Below are positions 34,001 to 44,035 of a stretch of 64,000 bases of DNA, piece by piece. Under the pieces are notes generated by a model, which saw only the letters and a program-made list of their open reading frames with translations, searched no databases and was not told the origin of the DNA. Positions within the stretch are counted from its first letter, which is position 1, and each line of letters opens with the position of its first letter. The stretch spans positions 156,683,259 to 156,747,258 of the forward strand of contig NC_092860.1 in the NCBI RefSeq assembly GCF_032062135.1. Direction: 5' to 3'. Made by a program: the position numbers and the translations under genes. The DNA is from Pyxicephalus adspersus (Eukaryota; Chordata; Amphibia; Anura; Pyxicephalidae).

Positions 34001-37000
34001 CTATTGAATATTGATTGTATATTTACCTGATGCTACAATAAAATTGTATCTTTGCCTAAAAAACCCCCAGCTCTCCAGATTCTTTATAATAATTGAATGA
34101 AAATATCATATAATTTATTTATAAATCCATTATAAAAGAATTTCCTAAGGGGTCTCTTTAGTGCTTTCCCATTCAAATGTAATTTATGATCTGTTTACTC
34201 TTATTGATAGATTGATTGATGCTTCATGTGCTAGGGTGGTCTATATCTAAATGCAGTCTTTCCAGACTTCTTTCCGGAAGTCTTTGTGCTACTACAGTGT
34301 GTGAGAGGAAGTGCTGTGAGCTGAGAATTCCTTTGCCCCTCCAGAAGTTTACTATGTCACGGTGATTATTTCACCTGCTATATTTACACTGAGGTGAGTC
34401 ACAAAGCAGTGAAGTTAGGCCTGGTATTACATTGCTGTACCTTTTATGCTAAACATGTGGCAGGGTTGTACCTCCTGTGCTAACCATGTGCCTGCACAAG
34501 CAAGACAAACAGACAAAATATAAAGGAGGTAAAGTATAAGGTTACTTTTAGGTTGCTGACTATAACATCGTTTTAGGAAGCTCTAAAGGCATTACCCTTC
34601 TCTTGAAAGACCTGACAGAAAACTTCTCACACAATATTGACATAATTCTGGTATATTTTTTTTTTTTCTCCAGATCAGTCATCGAGTTATTGATCCTCTC
34701 CTTAGTGACAGACAAAAATTCCCAAACTTTTACCGCACCGTTCAGAGTAGTCAGGTTTGGTATAAGATGGTTGTTAAGTTCCTGAAAGTGTTTGGCTGGA
34801 ATTGGGTTGGAATCATCACATCAAGTGATGGCAGTGGAGAAATGGAACAACAGGAGCTGAGAAAAGAGATGACCAGATATGGGATCTGTATAGCATTTGT
34901 TATTTACCTGACCAATAATGTGGATATTAACAGACGGAGAATAAAGGTCATTGAAGATTCAAGCACCAATGTCATTATAGTATGCGGCCATTTTCTATTT
35001 GAATATACCTTCTTTTGTAAGGAATCTAAAGCTTTAAGAAAAAATATCACATTAATCCTGAATGAATCATGGAATGTCATTCCATATTCGGATATTGAAG
35101 TAAGGGAAGCATGTAACTGTAGCTTTGTGCCTGTCTATCCTTGTATCTACATACCCGGTATAGATTTTTATTTAGATAAAGTACATCAATTCAAACACCC
35201 AAAGGACCCTCTGTTAGAAGACATTTCTCTTCTTAAATTTAATTGTCTTTCTTCTAACCCAACCAAAAATGAAATATTTGGTGTTCTTCCCAATTCTACC
35301 TGTATCAGGACAAAATCAATGGCACATCGCTTTACTAACAAGGACCACCCAAAGTTCTATTTCATCTACACTGCAGTATATGCTCTGGCTCATGCGTTAC
35401 ACCATATGATAATGACTAGAAGGCAATCTGGAAATTATAGATTAAGGGAAAATGTAAGTTTTTTTTTATGTATTCATTTGTTACCCCAAATGTTGGAATA
35501 ATATTACATTCTATTGGTGCAGACTTCACACAATGGCAAATTCAGGGCAAAAGACAACCACATGGCCACCTTTATATCTCTCCCCTCTTGAATATTAACA
35601 ATACATACTATCCTAAACCCAGGCTATAACCCTAAAACTAACCTAGAAATAAACAAAGACTTAAGATTGCCATGTGTATCAAGGACTGGGGTTAATAAAA
35701 GCCTTAGGGATAAGGCTAGCCTTAAGTTTTAAGATAAGGTCACCAAAAAAATGGGTCTGACTTTGACAAAGTTGAAAAGTTACAGTAAAGGTGAAGGGAG
35801 TTTTTTCAGCAAAGTCTGTAATTTTTGCTAAAATTAGTTGTTTGTTGTGTAACCCCATCTTAGAATCCATTTGGAGACACAGGATATTTGTTTTGAATCC
35901 CTTTACTAGTTGTGTGTGTTCTTGGATAGAGTTTTGCTATCCAAGAACACAGGAGTTCTGTGTTCCTGGATAGAGAAACTCTATCCAGGAACACATACTA
36001 CAGGGTGGCAACAGCAATCCCCTGATTGCTGTTGCAGTCCTGTACTATGTGTTCCTGGATAGAATCTCTTTATCCAGGAACACAGTGTGAGTCTCATGGC
36101 TGGCTGTTCATGAATGAATGCAGCGTGGGAAAAATCCTCTGATTTTTCCCATGGCCGCATTCATTCATAAATGCAAGCCACATACTCCTCCTCTCAGACT
36201 CACTCTGAGAGGAGGAGTATCAAGGCTGCATTTATAAATGGAGCCCTGAGAATCCTCCTCCCAGTGAGAGATCTCCGGGCACTACAGGTCAGAATGGGGG
36301 CTTGCCCTCATTTTGACCTGTAGTGCCTGTGGATCGTTTGCTGACAAGAGGTTTCCCACGGCTGTATTTATAAATGCAACCACGATAATACTCCTATAGT
36401 GATTTCCGATGGTTTCGCGAAATTTTGTCCAAATTTCACTGACCCGTCGGGACTTTAAGGAAATTTTGGCGAGAATGCCAGAATGCCGGAGGCTCATCCC
36501 TATTTGTAATACGGTATAACTTGAATAGGATAAGGTGCTAGAATTTGGTAATCTGAACCACTGTGTCTGGTATGTATGAGACTGTAAATATAAAAAATAA
36601 CAATAAATCTGATTACCAGTAGTAATGAAGACATATTGATATTCTAGGTATTTGTATTTGTTGAATTTGTCATAAAATGGCCTATTACATTTGGTGGTCT
36701 TCCCGTGCTATTTTTGAATATTTGGCTGCTGTAGATTCTCTTTGGGTTCATGACTTCAGTATTCTTCACTGCCTTTAGGATCTACGGTTTGGTAACTTCC
36801 TTATCCCCAGATTATGACTGAATAAATAAAATAGAAGGAGGATGCTGGTGAGATCATCATTCTGTCTTCTAATACCGCTCTGATTGTTAAGGCCTAATTA
36901 TCAGGACAGGAGTTAAGTTTCAATGTCAGGTCTAAGTAAAAATATATTTAATGACTGCATTAGAAAAATTACATTTTCAGTTAAGTTCAGCTTAAGCCTC

Positions 37001-40000
37001 AGGTTTAGGAGCTCTACCTTGGGTAGTTGACATGGTACACAAGTATAGTAATGAAAAATCACTCAAACCCTGGGTCAGGGAACTCAATAAAGAAGCTCAG
37101 GTCTATGTGTCACTCTATAAACCTTAGTGAGCCGGTGAATTTGTAAGAATGATTCTATAATAAATGCATTTTTCCTTTGTAAGCTGCACAGATACATCCG
37201 GACAGTTCAGTACACCCTGCCCAATGAGCAAGAGATCTTTTTTAATGAGAGAGGAGAATTCCCCACTGAAATAATGATAGCAAACATGGTCTATGAGGAT
37301 CTTTCACCGGAAGAATTTAAAGTCAGAACAACAAATCTAGGCACTAGTCAGAGTCTGAAAGATACAGATAAGCCAGATATTTTCCTGGAGGAAATCCAAT
37401 GGAAACAAGACAAAGTAAGTGTTTTCCAATGGTTTTTGTACAAGATAAGACATTTTTAAATACACGGAAGGATCCAGGAAGGACCATGCTACCCTCACCT
37501 AAGCATTAAAGCAGGGCATAAAGTAAAATTATTATATACTACCAATGTAAGAGGGCACTTCACTAATCAATTATGTAATAGGACACTTCACTAATCAATA
37601 ATGTAAGGGGGGCACTTCACTCACCACCATTGTTAGAAAGTATGTCAATGACTTCCACTGTAAGAAGGCACTTTAAACATTAAACTTTAAACATCCAACA
37701 TATTATTATAAATAAACAGGATTTATATAGCGCCAACACATTACGCAGCACTGTACATTAAATAGGGGTAGCAAATGATAGACAGTTACACAGGAGAAGA
37801 GGACCCTGCCCCAAGGAGCTTGCAATCTTTGAGGTGGTGGAAGTCTCACACAATAGGAGGGGAGATATTGAGTGATGGGAACTGGTGAGGGTTTTAGGAC
37901 ACAGAAGAAGACGGGTAGGCAAGTCTGAGAAAGTGTGCTTTGAGTGCTTTTTTTAAATGAGCAGAAGGTAGGAGCAAGCCAAATAGGATGGGGAAGACCA
38001 TTCCACAGAGTTTGGCCAGCTCTAGAAAAGTCTAGGAGCGGTGCGAGTGATGAGGCTATGAGTGAGGAAGTCAGTAGTAGGTCATTGGAGGAGTGGCTAG
38101 GGGAGTATTTTTCAACCAGATCAGAAAGGTAGGTTGGAAAAGAGCTGTGTAGGGATTTGAAGGCAAAGTACAGGAGATGAATTTGATTCTAAGGTGATAT
38201 GGAAGCCAATGAAGGGAACTACAAAGAGAGGCAACAGAAGAAGAGCGGTGGGAAGGATGGATGAGTCTGGCTGCAGCATTCATAATAGATTGTAGAAGAG
38301 AGAGTCGGGTTAGTGGGATACCAGAGAGGAGGAGGTTAAAGTAGTCCAGATGGGAGATGATAAGAGCGTGTACAAGGAGTTTGGTGGTCTCAGGAGACAG
38401 GTAGAGATGGATTTTGGAGATGTTGTGTAGGTGAAAGGAACAGGACCTGAAAATTTTTTGATTATGGGGGGTAAATGAGAAGGCAGAGTCGAAGGTGATG
38501 CCAAGACAATGTGCCTGAGGGGAGGGACGAATGATTGTGTTGTTAACCGTTAGGAATATGTCAGAGGGAGATTTGGAATTTGAGGGGGGGATGATGATGA
38601 GTTCGGTTTTATCCAGGCTGAGTTTCAGGAATCGGTCAGACATCCATGATGAGATGGCTGACAGGTAGCATGAAACCTTGCTTAGGACTGAGGGAGACAG
38701 GTCAGGGGTGGACAGATAGATTTGAGTGTCATCAGCATACAGATGTAAGCCAAAGGAGGAGAAGAGACTACCGAGAGAGGAGGTGTACAGAGAAAAGAGA
38801 ACCTGTCCAAGGACTGACCCCTGGGGAACACCAACAGGGAGGAGAGTTGGAGAGGAGGAAGTATCATTGAAAGAAACTTGAAAGGAGCGGTCAGACAGAT
38901 AGGAAGCAAACCAAGAGAGAGCAGTGTCACTGATACCAATGGAGCGCATGATTTGTATTAGAAGAGGGTGATCAACAGTGTCAAACGCAGAGGAAAGATC
39001 AAGGAGAAGGAGCATGGAAAAGTTGCCTTGAGACTTAGCTCTGATGAGGACATTGGACACTTTAGTAAGGGCTGTTTTGGTGGAATGAACAACTCACCAG
39101 ACAGGAGGGGGTCAAAGAGAGAGTTGCTGCTCAGGTAATCTTTGAGTCTTTTGAAGACAAGGCGCTCAATGATTTTATAAACATATGGGAGAAGGGAGAT
39201 GGGATGGTAGCTAGAAGGTAAGGAGGGGTCTAGTGAGGCTTTTTTCAGGATAGGGAGTATAATTGCATGTTTGAACACAGAGGAGTAAATACCAGTAGAC
39301 GGAGATGATGAAGAGAAGAGACTTCATCCACAGTAACAGGGCTGAGGGAGGCCAGTGATGATTTACAGGTGGAAGGGGTGGGTATGGTTGGAGTGGCCCA
39401 GTGAGCAGAGACATCATGTCTGATTTTGTCAATTTTATCCCTAAATTAGGTGGCTATTTCTTGGGCAGAGAAGGTACTTGTGGGGGGAGCAGGTGTGGGA
39501 TTTAGGAGAGAGTTAATTGTTGAGAATAGGCTGCATTGGTTGAAAGCTTGGGAGGGGATGACAGCAGAGAAATAATTTTGTTTGGTGACAGTGAGCTCAG
39601 TCTGGCTTGAAGTCAGCGGTGGCCAGATTTCCTCCACTGGCGCTCAGCTGCACGAACACTCTTTGTAAGTGTTTGGTGTGATTGTTGTGCCAGGGTCGGG
39701 GGTAGCGGAACAGTAGGGTAGGGTGTAGACAACAGCAACAACAAGGGATAAGGTCGGAAAAGATGGACAGAGTGGACCTCAAAAGAGGTGAAAATGAGAG
39801 GGCAGGGTAGGAAGGTCTCTGTATGTACAGTTAGGTGAGATAATAGGACCCACACCACCCCGTACTCTGTTGCCATGTCTACGGGTATGTGTGAAGTGCA
39901 GTCCTCCATAAGAGAGAGCAGCTGCAGAAGCAGAGTCTGAGGAGGAAAACCAAGTTTCAGTGAGAGCCAGGAACTTTAGAGATTTAGAAAGGAGAAGGTT

Positions 40001-43000
40001 GTGGATAGAGGTTAATTTATTGCCAACAGATTTGGCATTCCATAGTCTGCCAGAGAAAGGGGTAAGAACTTATAGACGGGATAGTATTGATGTTAGGAGG
40101 AGGGTGAATGTTGGTGAGAGGGTAGGGAAGAGAGAAGCTGTGGGGGGGACCAGGGTTGGGTGAGATGTCACCACCAAGTAGTAAGAGAGAGAAAAGGTGC
40201 AGAAGTACAGAGAAAGCAGGAGAGTGAAGGAGCAAACAGCGAAGGAGTTAACAGACCGGGGGGGAGGGGAGGGAATAGAGCAAGCAAAGAGAGTGCAGGG
40301 TGAGTAATACATAGTAAGAGGTAATTGTGAGTAATAGGAGTACTTAATGCAGTGCAGGAGACTGAAGCCTATGTTAGCAGCTCCTGTAATATGGGTTGTA
40401 GTGAAGCTTTCCATCTTGTTAAGCTCCAGGAGTGGGATAGCAATCAGTCAGGAAGAAGCTTGGTGAAAAAACAGTTCAAGATGGCTGCAGCAGAGGTAGT
40501 GTAGGCATTCAGGTGGTTCAATGATGGTTCAGTTCAGAGGCATGAGGTGGGAGTAGCAAAGTGTAATTGTATGTCCAATCCAGTTCCAATTCCTGGTTCC
40601 ATTCCCTGGATTCATTCTCAAAGCACTTATAATTTTGGCACTTAGGATTTGGGAACGTGACCATGGTCCCATGTAAGCTAGCCTGATGTTTAAATAGAAG
40701 TGCTTTGTGCTCTCAATATGGATGGACTGATGGGAGTAACAGGGGATTTTGGATATCAGTTGAACCTGGGTAGGGGGGAGGATTGGCTGGGCAATAAAAT
40801 CAATCAACACTTAACTGGGACAAATGGATAGGGAATAGATAGTGCTATGGCCAGAGTCAAATTTGGGCAATAGGTTCATCTAAAATGCACAGCATACCGT
40901 AGATATTCAGTTGGGAATTGCACACAGAATGGGAATGGCAGTCAGATTGCACAGCATACCTGTAGATGGAGAGATACATTTAGATTAGGTGCAGGCAGAT
41001 GAAGGAGTGATGTTAGTTGCTAGGAAAAGTGCTGCAAGTAGAGGGTGAAGATGGTGATGATGATGTTGATGTTGATGTTACTCCCTGAATTAATTCTCAA
41101 AGCACTTATAATTTTGGCAGTTAAGATTTAGGCACATGACCTAGCCTGATGTTTAAATAGAAGTGCTTTGGGTCCTCAATATGGATGGATGAACATAGGG
41201 GACATATGACTGATCAGCAGTGTAAGGAGTCACCTAATCAATGACTAAAGTATGAGAAAACCCTGGCGGCCACCATTGTAATGGGGTATGTATTGACCAC
41301 TAAGTTATTTGGGACACATCCCATTATTGTAGAGAGCCACACCACTGACCCCCAGTGAAATCACATCAATGAGCATCAATGTAACTATAATTTGCTAATT
41401 CGCACAAGAACTAAGTTGCTGGTTGCTTCCATAAGCCAGTATACAAATACAGTACATACACAGTTTTGCATACAGTATCTAAAAAGAAAATTGTACCATT
41501 ATTCCCATTGAAATACAGGACAGGGCCTTAAACTGGACATATTACATATTTTGTTCTACAAATCTTCCCTGTAAAGGTTTCCTATTGTGAACCAAATCCT
41601 ACTAGGCTATCTGGCTATCCAATATCGAAGGGTATCATTAGTTGGATATAATGGAAAACACAATTTAGGATCATGCATTGAGCATAATTTCCCCTCTTTC
41701 TATAGGTTGGTGTAAAAGCCCTAGGGCCATGTTGGCACACCATTTGAGCCAATGTAGAGCAATTGAACCAAACTGCAGACAAGTGACCAAATATTTTTTT
41801 AAAAAAAAGCAAATCGCGTAAAATCTTTTTCTGCTTGGTTTTGGTTAGTGGGATCAGTCTTAACAATCAGGTAAAAGTTTTAAAGACAAGTAATACATTG
41901 AAATATATCTACTGAAGGCCAGAAGATGTCTAATGAACTATTGCTCAGCGCCCTCCCTTCCGTGATTTTCTCTGGTCCAACAAAACCTTCTGCATTTGTT
42001 CTTCATTGAAAAACTTTCTGAGGAAATTTGCAAACATTCCTGTACATGTACATTGTCATTCCATGCACTAATCCGATTCTAACTAATGATATTTTGGTTT
42101 CAGGTTCCCCAAGCTCGATGCAATGATCTGTGTCCCCCAGGATCCAGAAAAAGTCCAACTGGAGGAATCCATAGCTGCTGCTATCACTGTGTACTGTGTT
42201 CTGATGGGGAAATCGCCAAACTACCAGGTGATAAATACCAACAAGTTATTAATAAAGCAAGTATCTATAAGAATGACTTTGATGGCAGCACAAATGGGTC
42301 TTTTTTTTGGAAGAAGAAAGGAGAAGTAAGAAAAAATGTGTTATATAGACAATTTTTTCAGCATCAGTAATCCTTACACAATGCAGCAGCATCAGTGCCA
42401 TATCTATGAGGGTGTCCAACCAATAATGATTCTTTTCTTTGAATAAACATATATGAAGGACCCCATAATCTGCAAATGTTCTGCAGCTGAAGACCTTAGA
42501 CAGTGTCACAACATGGTCATCAATCTGCTCACCTCAGCTAGGTATAATTGCTGGAAATGGAGATTGCTGATATGTACCTGTAAAACCTGCAAATCTTCTT
42601 TGGTGTGCAGAACCTACTTGTAGATCTGATTTCCTCTAGTTGTTTCTTGACAAGCACTATTATCCCTGTCTTTAAGCCTGTTTGCCATTTTAGTTACATT
42701 TCCAGCATAAGCCTACTTTTTATTAGTTACCTATGGTGTTAGGGTGATATAGGGAATGTGGATGATATTGTGAGATGTTGTTTGCACACATTTTTAACAG
42801 TTTATTTTTTTTCTTTACTTTAATATTGTACGTTTCAAACAATACAAGGCATACTGCAAATCAGTGTAATAGTCATACTGATGTGTAACTGTGTGTTTTT
42901 TCTTTCCTGCAGACAGTGAGATATGCCACAAATGTCCTGACGACCAGTGGCCGGATGAGAGAAAGGTGAACTGTATTCCTAAAACATATGAATATCTGTC

Positions 43001-43820
43001 CTATGAGAAGGATTTCATGATTCAGGCATTTCATGTATTTGCTTGGTTATGTTCTGCTGTAACTGTCTTTATATTGGCATTGTTTATTATATTCCGGGAC
43101 AGCCCCGTTGTTAAAGCCAATAACCGGAATGTGAGTTTCATCCTCCTGACCTCCATCTTGTTGAGCTTCCTTTGTGTCTTCCTGTTCCTTGGTCGTCCTG
43201 TGGATATAACCTGCATGCTGAGACAAATATCATATGGGATCTTCTTCTCCATCGCTGTGTCTTCTGTTCTCGCCAAGACTATCACAGTCTGCATTGCCTT
43301 CAAAGCCTCCAAACCTGGCAGTGTATGGAGGAAGTGGGTGGGGGAGAAGATTTCTAATTCTGTTGTCATAATCTGCTCCTCTGTCCAGGTTCTGATCTGT
43401 GTTATTTGGCTATCAGTGTCCCCTCCCTACCAAGAGTATGACTTGCACTCCTCTCCTGGGAAGATCATCATTCAGTGTAATGAAGGGACAGTTATTGGGT
43501 TCTACTCCATGTTGGGTTATATGGGGTTTCTGGCAGCTGTGAGTTTTGTTCTGGCTTTCATGGTGAGGACATTACCGGACAGTTTTAATGAGGCCAAGTA
43601 CATCACCTTCAGCATGCTGGTGTTCTGCAGTGTGTGGATTACCATGATCCCGGCCTATCTGAGCACCAGAGGGAAATACATGGTGGCTGTGGAGGTATTC
43701 GCCATACTGGCCTCCAGTGCTGGGTTATTAGGCTGTATTTTCTTCCCTAAATGTTACATAATTATTATAAAACCTGAAAGAAATTCTAGAAGATGTATTT
43801 TGGAAAAGTTGAAATTATGA
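24818..43820 (+). CDS. Vomeronasal type 2 receptor (V2R), six exons, apparently intact
   Basis: Class C GPCR of the V2R family, expected at the surface of vomeronasal sensory neurons where it senses peptides or other water-soluble cues through Go-type signalling (family knowledge). Joined coding exons are 24818-25062, 29327-29618, 34674-35453, 37184-37414, 42104-42227 and 42913-43820, giving 859 codons plus stop. Exon phases (2,0,0,0,1) agree at every junction and all introns start GT and end AG. Order: signal peptide (residues 1-20), Venus-flytrap ligand domain (about 25-515), cysteine-rich domain (about 517-575), seven-helix domain (about 580-840), short tail. Length and exon sizes match typical V2Rs. 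The window calls the first ATG of the hydrophobic leader ([10 protein letters not shown]) the start; no upstream in-frame ATG is near. The ligand is unknown. The introns are filled with L1, hAT, L2 and satellite sequence, yet no exon is damaged. Confidence 0.93.
25900..27780 (+). mobile_element. Tx1/L1 LINE ORF2 fragment in V2R intron 1
   Basis: Plus-strand, very AT-rich and decayed. Seen: [20 protein letters not shown] ([12 protein letters not shown] block) near 26500, and a clean 3' part at 27010-27339, with [20 protein letters not shown] and [20 protein letters not shown], the post-RT region of L1 ORF2. No intact frame. Confidence 0.7.
28015..29048 (+). repeat. 47-bp minisatellite in V2R intron 1
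   Basis: About 22 tandem copies of a 47-bp unit with core TGTAAATCCATTGTTAATCA then TGACGAGCGATGGCCAGAAC and CCACCAT. Units differ by a few substitutions (GAGCGA / GAGGGA / TAGCAA; CCACCAT / CAATATT / CTACCCT). Adjacent subgroups of variants suggest block duplication. No spacer-repeat structure; not coding. Confidence 0.9.
29327..29618 (+). CDS. V2R exon 2: ligand-binding lobe 1
   Basis: 292 bp, the usual size of V2R exon 2. The acceptor is ATTTTACAG| and the donor CCCCAG|GTAGAT. Translation (residues 82-179) begins [20 protein letters not shown], the conserved family segment, with LLPNITLGY (a possible N-glycosylation site) and a typical ending [11 protein letters not shown]. It lies about 280 bp downstream of a 47-bp minisatellite. 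No matching exon 2 was found for the minus-strand pseudogene. Confidence 0.92.
30398..30484. repeat. Long hairpin, arms about 38 bp
   Basis: TAGCGCTTCCTTTGTCATGA (30398 on) pairs with TCATGACAAAGGAATCGCTA-like sequence ending near 30484; AGTTTTGGGCACC / GGTGCCCAAAACTTCT form the inner stem around a loop of about 11 bases. Only a few mismatches. Either a tiny fold-back transposon or a microRNA-like hairpin. Confidence 0.7.
30540..30990 (-). repeat. Palindromic GTATTG / CCCCGA repeat, copy 3
   Basis: Has CCGAGTCACACTCGGGGTAG at 30572-30591, TTGTATTACATTCAATACAA at 30768-30787 and the tail AAAACAATGTACCGCTTTTA near 30952-30971, in the same order as copy 2 at 7575-8160. No coding capacity. Confidence 0.65.
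31205..31790 (+). repeat. LTR-like repeat in V2R intron 2
   Basis: GC-richer than its surroundings, with a TATA-like TTTATAGCC near 31461 and pyrimidine-rich downstream part (CCTGACCC, CTTTGACCCCGACTCTGC). Composition and layout resemble LTRs of Ty3/Gypsy elements in amphibians, but ends and target duplication are not defined and no internal genes are next to it. Confidence 0.3.
32052..33339. mobile_element. 1288-bp non-autonomous hAT element with internal tandem repeats
   Basis: Terminal inverted repeats CAGGGGTCAGCAACCT and (complement) CAGGGGTCTGCAACCT, flanked by perfect 8-bp duplications CCCTAAAC at 32044-32051 and 33340-33347. The interior holds about five diverged units of roughly 140-180 bp, each with GATGGGCAGAGTT, GGTGTTAGCCACAGGTGTCC and GGGGTTCAGGTGC, starting near 32310, 32490, 32670, 32830 and 32968. 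No transposase. Confidence 0.92.
34674..35453 (+). CDS. V2R exon 3: main ligand-binding exon
   Basis: 780 bp, phase 0 at both ends (residues 180-439). The acceptor is a pyrimidine run followed by CTCCAG|ATC; the donor is AAAAT|GTAAGT. It starts [20 protein letters not shown], as in other V2Rs, and contains [15 protein letters not shown] (hinge strand of the flytrap), [11 protein letters not shown] and the hinge-distal [12 protein letters not shown]. Several N-x-S/T sequons fit a secreted or extracellular domain. The open frame runs three codons or more into the intron, so the GT fixes the end. Its minus-strand paralogue at 50640-51425 has stops. Confidence 0.92.
35454..37183 (+). other. V2R intron 3
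   Basis: 1730 bp. The main content is the multi-hairpin element (35910-36502). 36510-37183 has no recognised repeat. Confidence 0.8.
35910..36502. mobile_element. Multi-hairpin element with hAT-type right end
   Basis: Seven consecutive palindromes: 35914-35951, 35959-35995, 36008-36035, 36048-36084, 36110-36168, 36182-36220 and 36279-36326. The second and fourth share the stem TGTGTTCCTGGATAGA, so 35959-36084 is itself a larger palindrome around the third. It ends GGCTCATCCCTA at 36502, the same terminus as the hAT copies at 15839 and 46084. The left terminus and target duplication are not found. Confidence 0.65.
37184..37414 (+). CDS. V2R exon 4: end of ligand-binding domain
   Basis: 231 bp, 77 codons (residues 440-516), phase 0. 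The acceptor is a weak-looking but valid CCTTTGTAAG| and the donor CAAA|GTAAGT. The translation opens [20 protein letters not shown], the family signature for this exon (LH.YL...QF....GD.VFFDE), and ends in EEIQWKQDK, just before the cysteine-rich exon. Confidence 0.9.
37539..37690 (+). repeat. Short tandem repeat, unit about 28-40 bp
   Basis: Four diverged units around AATGTAAGAGGGCACTTCAC then TAATCAAT. Related phrases occur beyond the L2 at 41200-41400. Confidence 0.55.
37718..40430 (-). mobile_element. L2-type LINE, near full-length, minus strand
   Basis: 5' end on the right. A start near 40414, then [18 protein letters not shown] (40184-40131), endonuclease pieces ([26 protein letters not shown], about 40040-39880), linker ([27 protein letters not shown]), and an RT open for 329 codons (39060-38074): [40 protein letters not shown] (catalytic), [14 protein letters not shown], and [12 protein letters not shown] near the end. 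The 3' tail at 37830-37718 reads (complement) AAGCTCCTTGGGGCAGGGTC, then GCTGCGTAATGTGTTGGCGC and TATATAAAT. Frameshifts in the endonuclease half. Confidence 0.9.
40431..41180 (-). repeat. Direct repeats upstream of the L2 coding part
   Basis: The segment 40596-40735 (TCTCAAAGCACTTATAATTT, GCCTGATGTTTAAATAGAAG, CTCAATATGGATGGA) recurs at 41085-41195 in the same orientation, about 485 bp away. It may be tandem 5' UTR monomers of the L2 or a pre-existing duplication. Confidence 0.5.
42104..42227 (+). CDS. V2R exon 5: cysteine-rich linker
   Basis: Exactly 124 bp, the invariant size of this exon in V2R and related class C receptors. The acceptor is GGTTTCAG| and the donor CTACCAG|GTGATA. Translation [20 protein letters not shown] then [19 protein letters not shown] has the expected cysteine pattern (C..LCPPG, CCYHC..C.DGEI) of the nine-cysteine domain that couples ligand binding to the membrane helices. 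It ends in phase 1 and the codon is completed by exon 6 to give Asp. Confidence 0.92.
42228..42912 (+). other. V2R intron 5
   Basis: 685 bp with no recognised repeat. It ends TTTTTTCTTTCCTGCAG. Confidence 0.8.
42913..43820 (+). CDS. V2R exon 6: end of cysteine-rich domain and seven-helix domain
   Basis: 908 bp including the TGA stop, starting after CCTGCAG|. The first residues ([16 protein letters not shown]) complete the cysteine-rich domain; seven hydrophobic helices follow. Conserved class C / V2R motifs seen: [17 protein letters not shown] (TM2), [20 protein letters not shown] (TM3), [14 protein letters not shown] (intracellular loop 2), [17 protein letters not shown] (TM5), [20 protein letters not shown] (loop 3 and TM6) and [20 protein letters not shown] (TM7). 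The C-terminal tail is short and basic. The terminal 300 bp are almost identical to the relic at 15370. Confidence 0.95.
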
Positions 43821-44035
43821 TGTATTATTTTACAAAATATATTCAACAAAGTTTCTGACAGATATTGAATGGTTTGTGTTTGAAGTGTATCTGAACTTTA
43901 ATGTCTATCTGCTCTCTCATAAAACCTTTCTAAGGTTACAATGCTGACTTGTTCCTGTGTTCTTCCATGAAACAATCCCATAAAGCCACTTGAATTATGA
44001 ACCTGGGCCGTTTATGGTGCTTTGTGTCAGAGCTG
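43821..44035 (+). promoter_or_regulatory. V2R 3' UTR, conserved with the relic at 15.8 kb
   Basis: Closely matches 15775-15838 plus 16304-16430, with the hAT element removed. It lacks AATAAA; CCATAAAG at 43978-43985 is a weak candidate for polyadenylation and is also present in the relic. Confidence 0.5.

Larger units (their letters stand above)
29619..34673 (+). other. V2R intron 2
   Basis: 5055 bp. Contains a TA microsatellite (29671-29690), a long hairpin at 30398-30484, copy 3 of the palindromic repeat (30540-30990), an LTR-like GC-richer segment (31205-31790), and a hAT element with perfect target duplication (32052-33339). 33350-34660 has no recognised content. It ends in a long T run and CTCCAG. 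Confidence 0.8.
37415..42103 (+). other. V2R intron 4
   Basis: 4689 bp, mostly a near full-length minus-strand L2 (37718-41180). On both sides of it is a short-unit repeat with the phrases ATGTAAG, GGGCACTTCACTAATCAAT (37539-37690) and CACCATTGTAATGGGG (41220-41400), as if the L2 had landed in it. 41400-42103 has no recognised content. Confidence 0.75.

Noticed and set aside
35690..35730. TTAGGGATAAGGC at 35703 as left end of the multi-hairpin hAT element
   Set aside because: The terminus differs from the right end after nine bases and the flanks (AAAAGCCT, TTTGTAAT) do not form a target duplication.
38071..39060. 329-codon minus-strand open frame as a host gene
   Set aside because: It is the reverse transcriptase of an L2 LINE, with the YADD and PQGS motifs and an L2 3' tail downstream.
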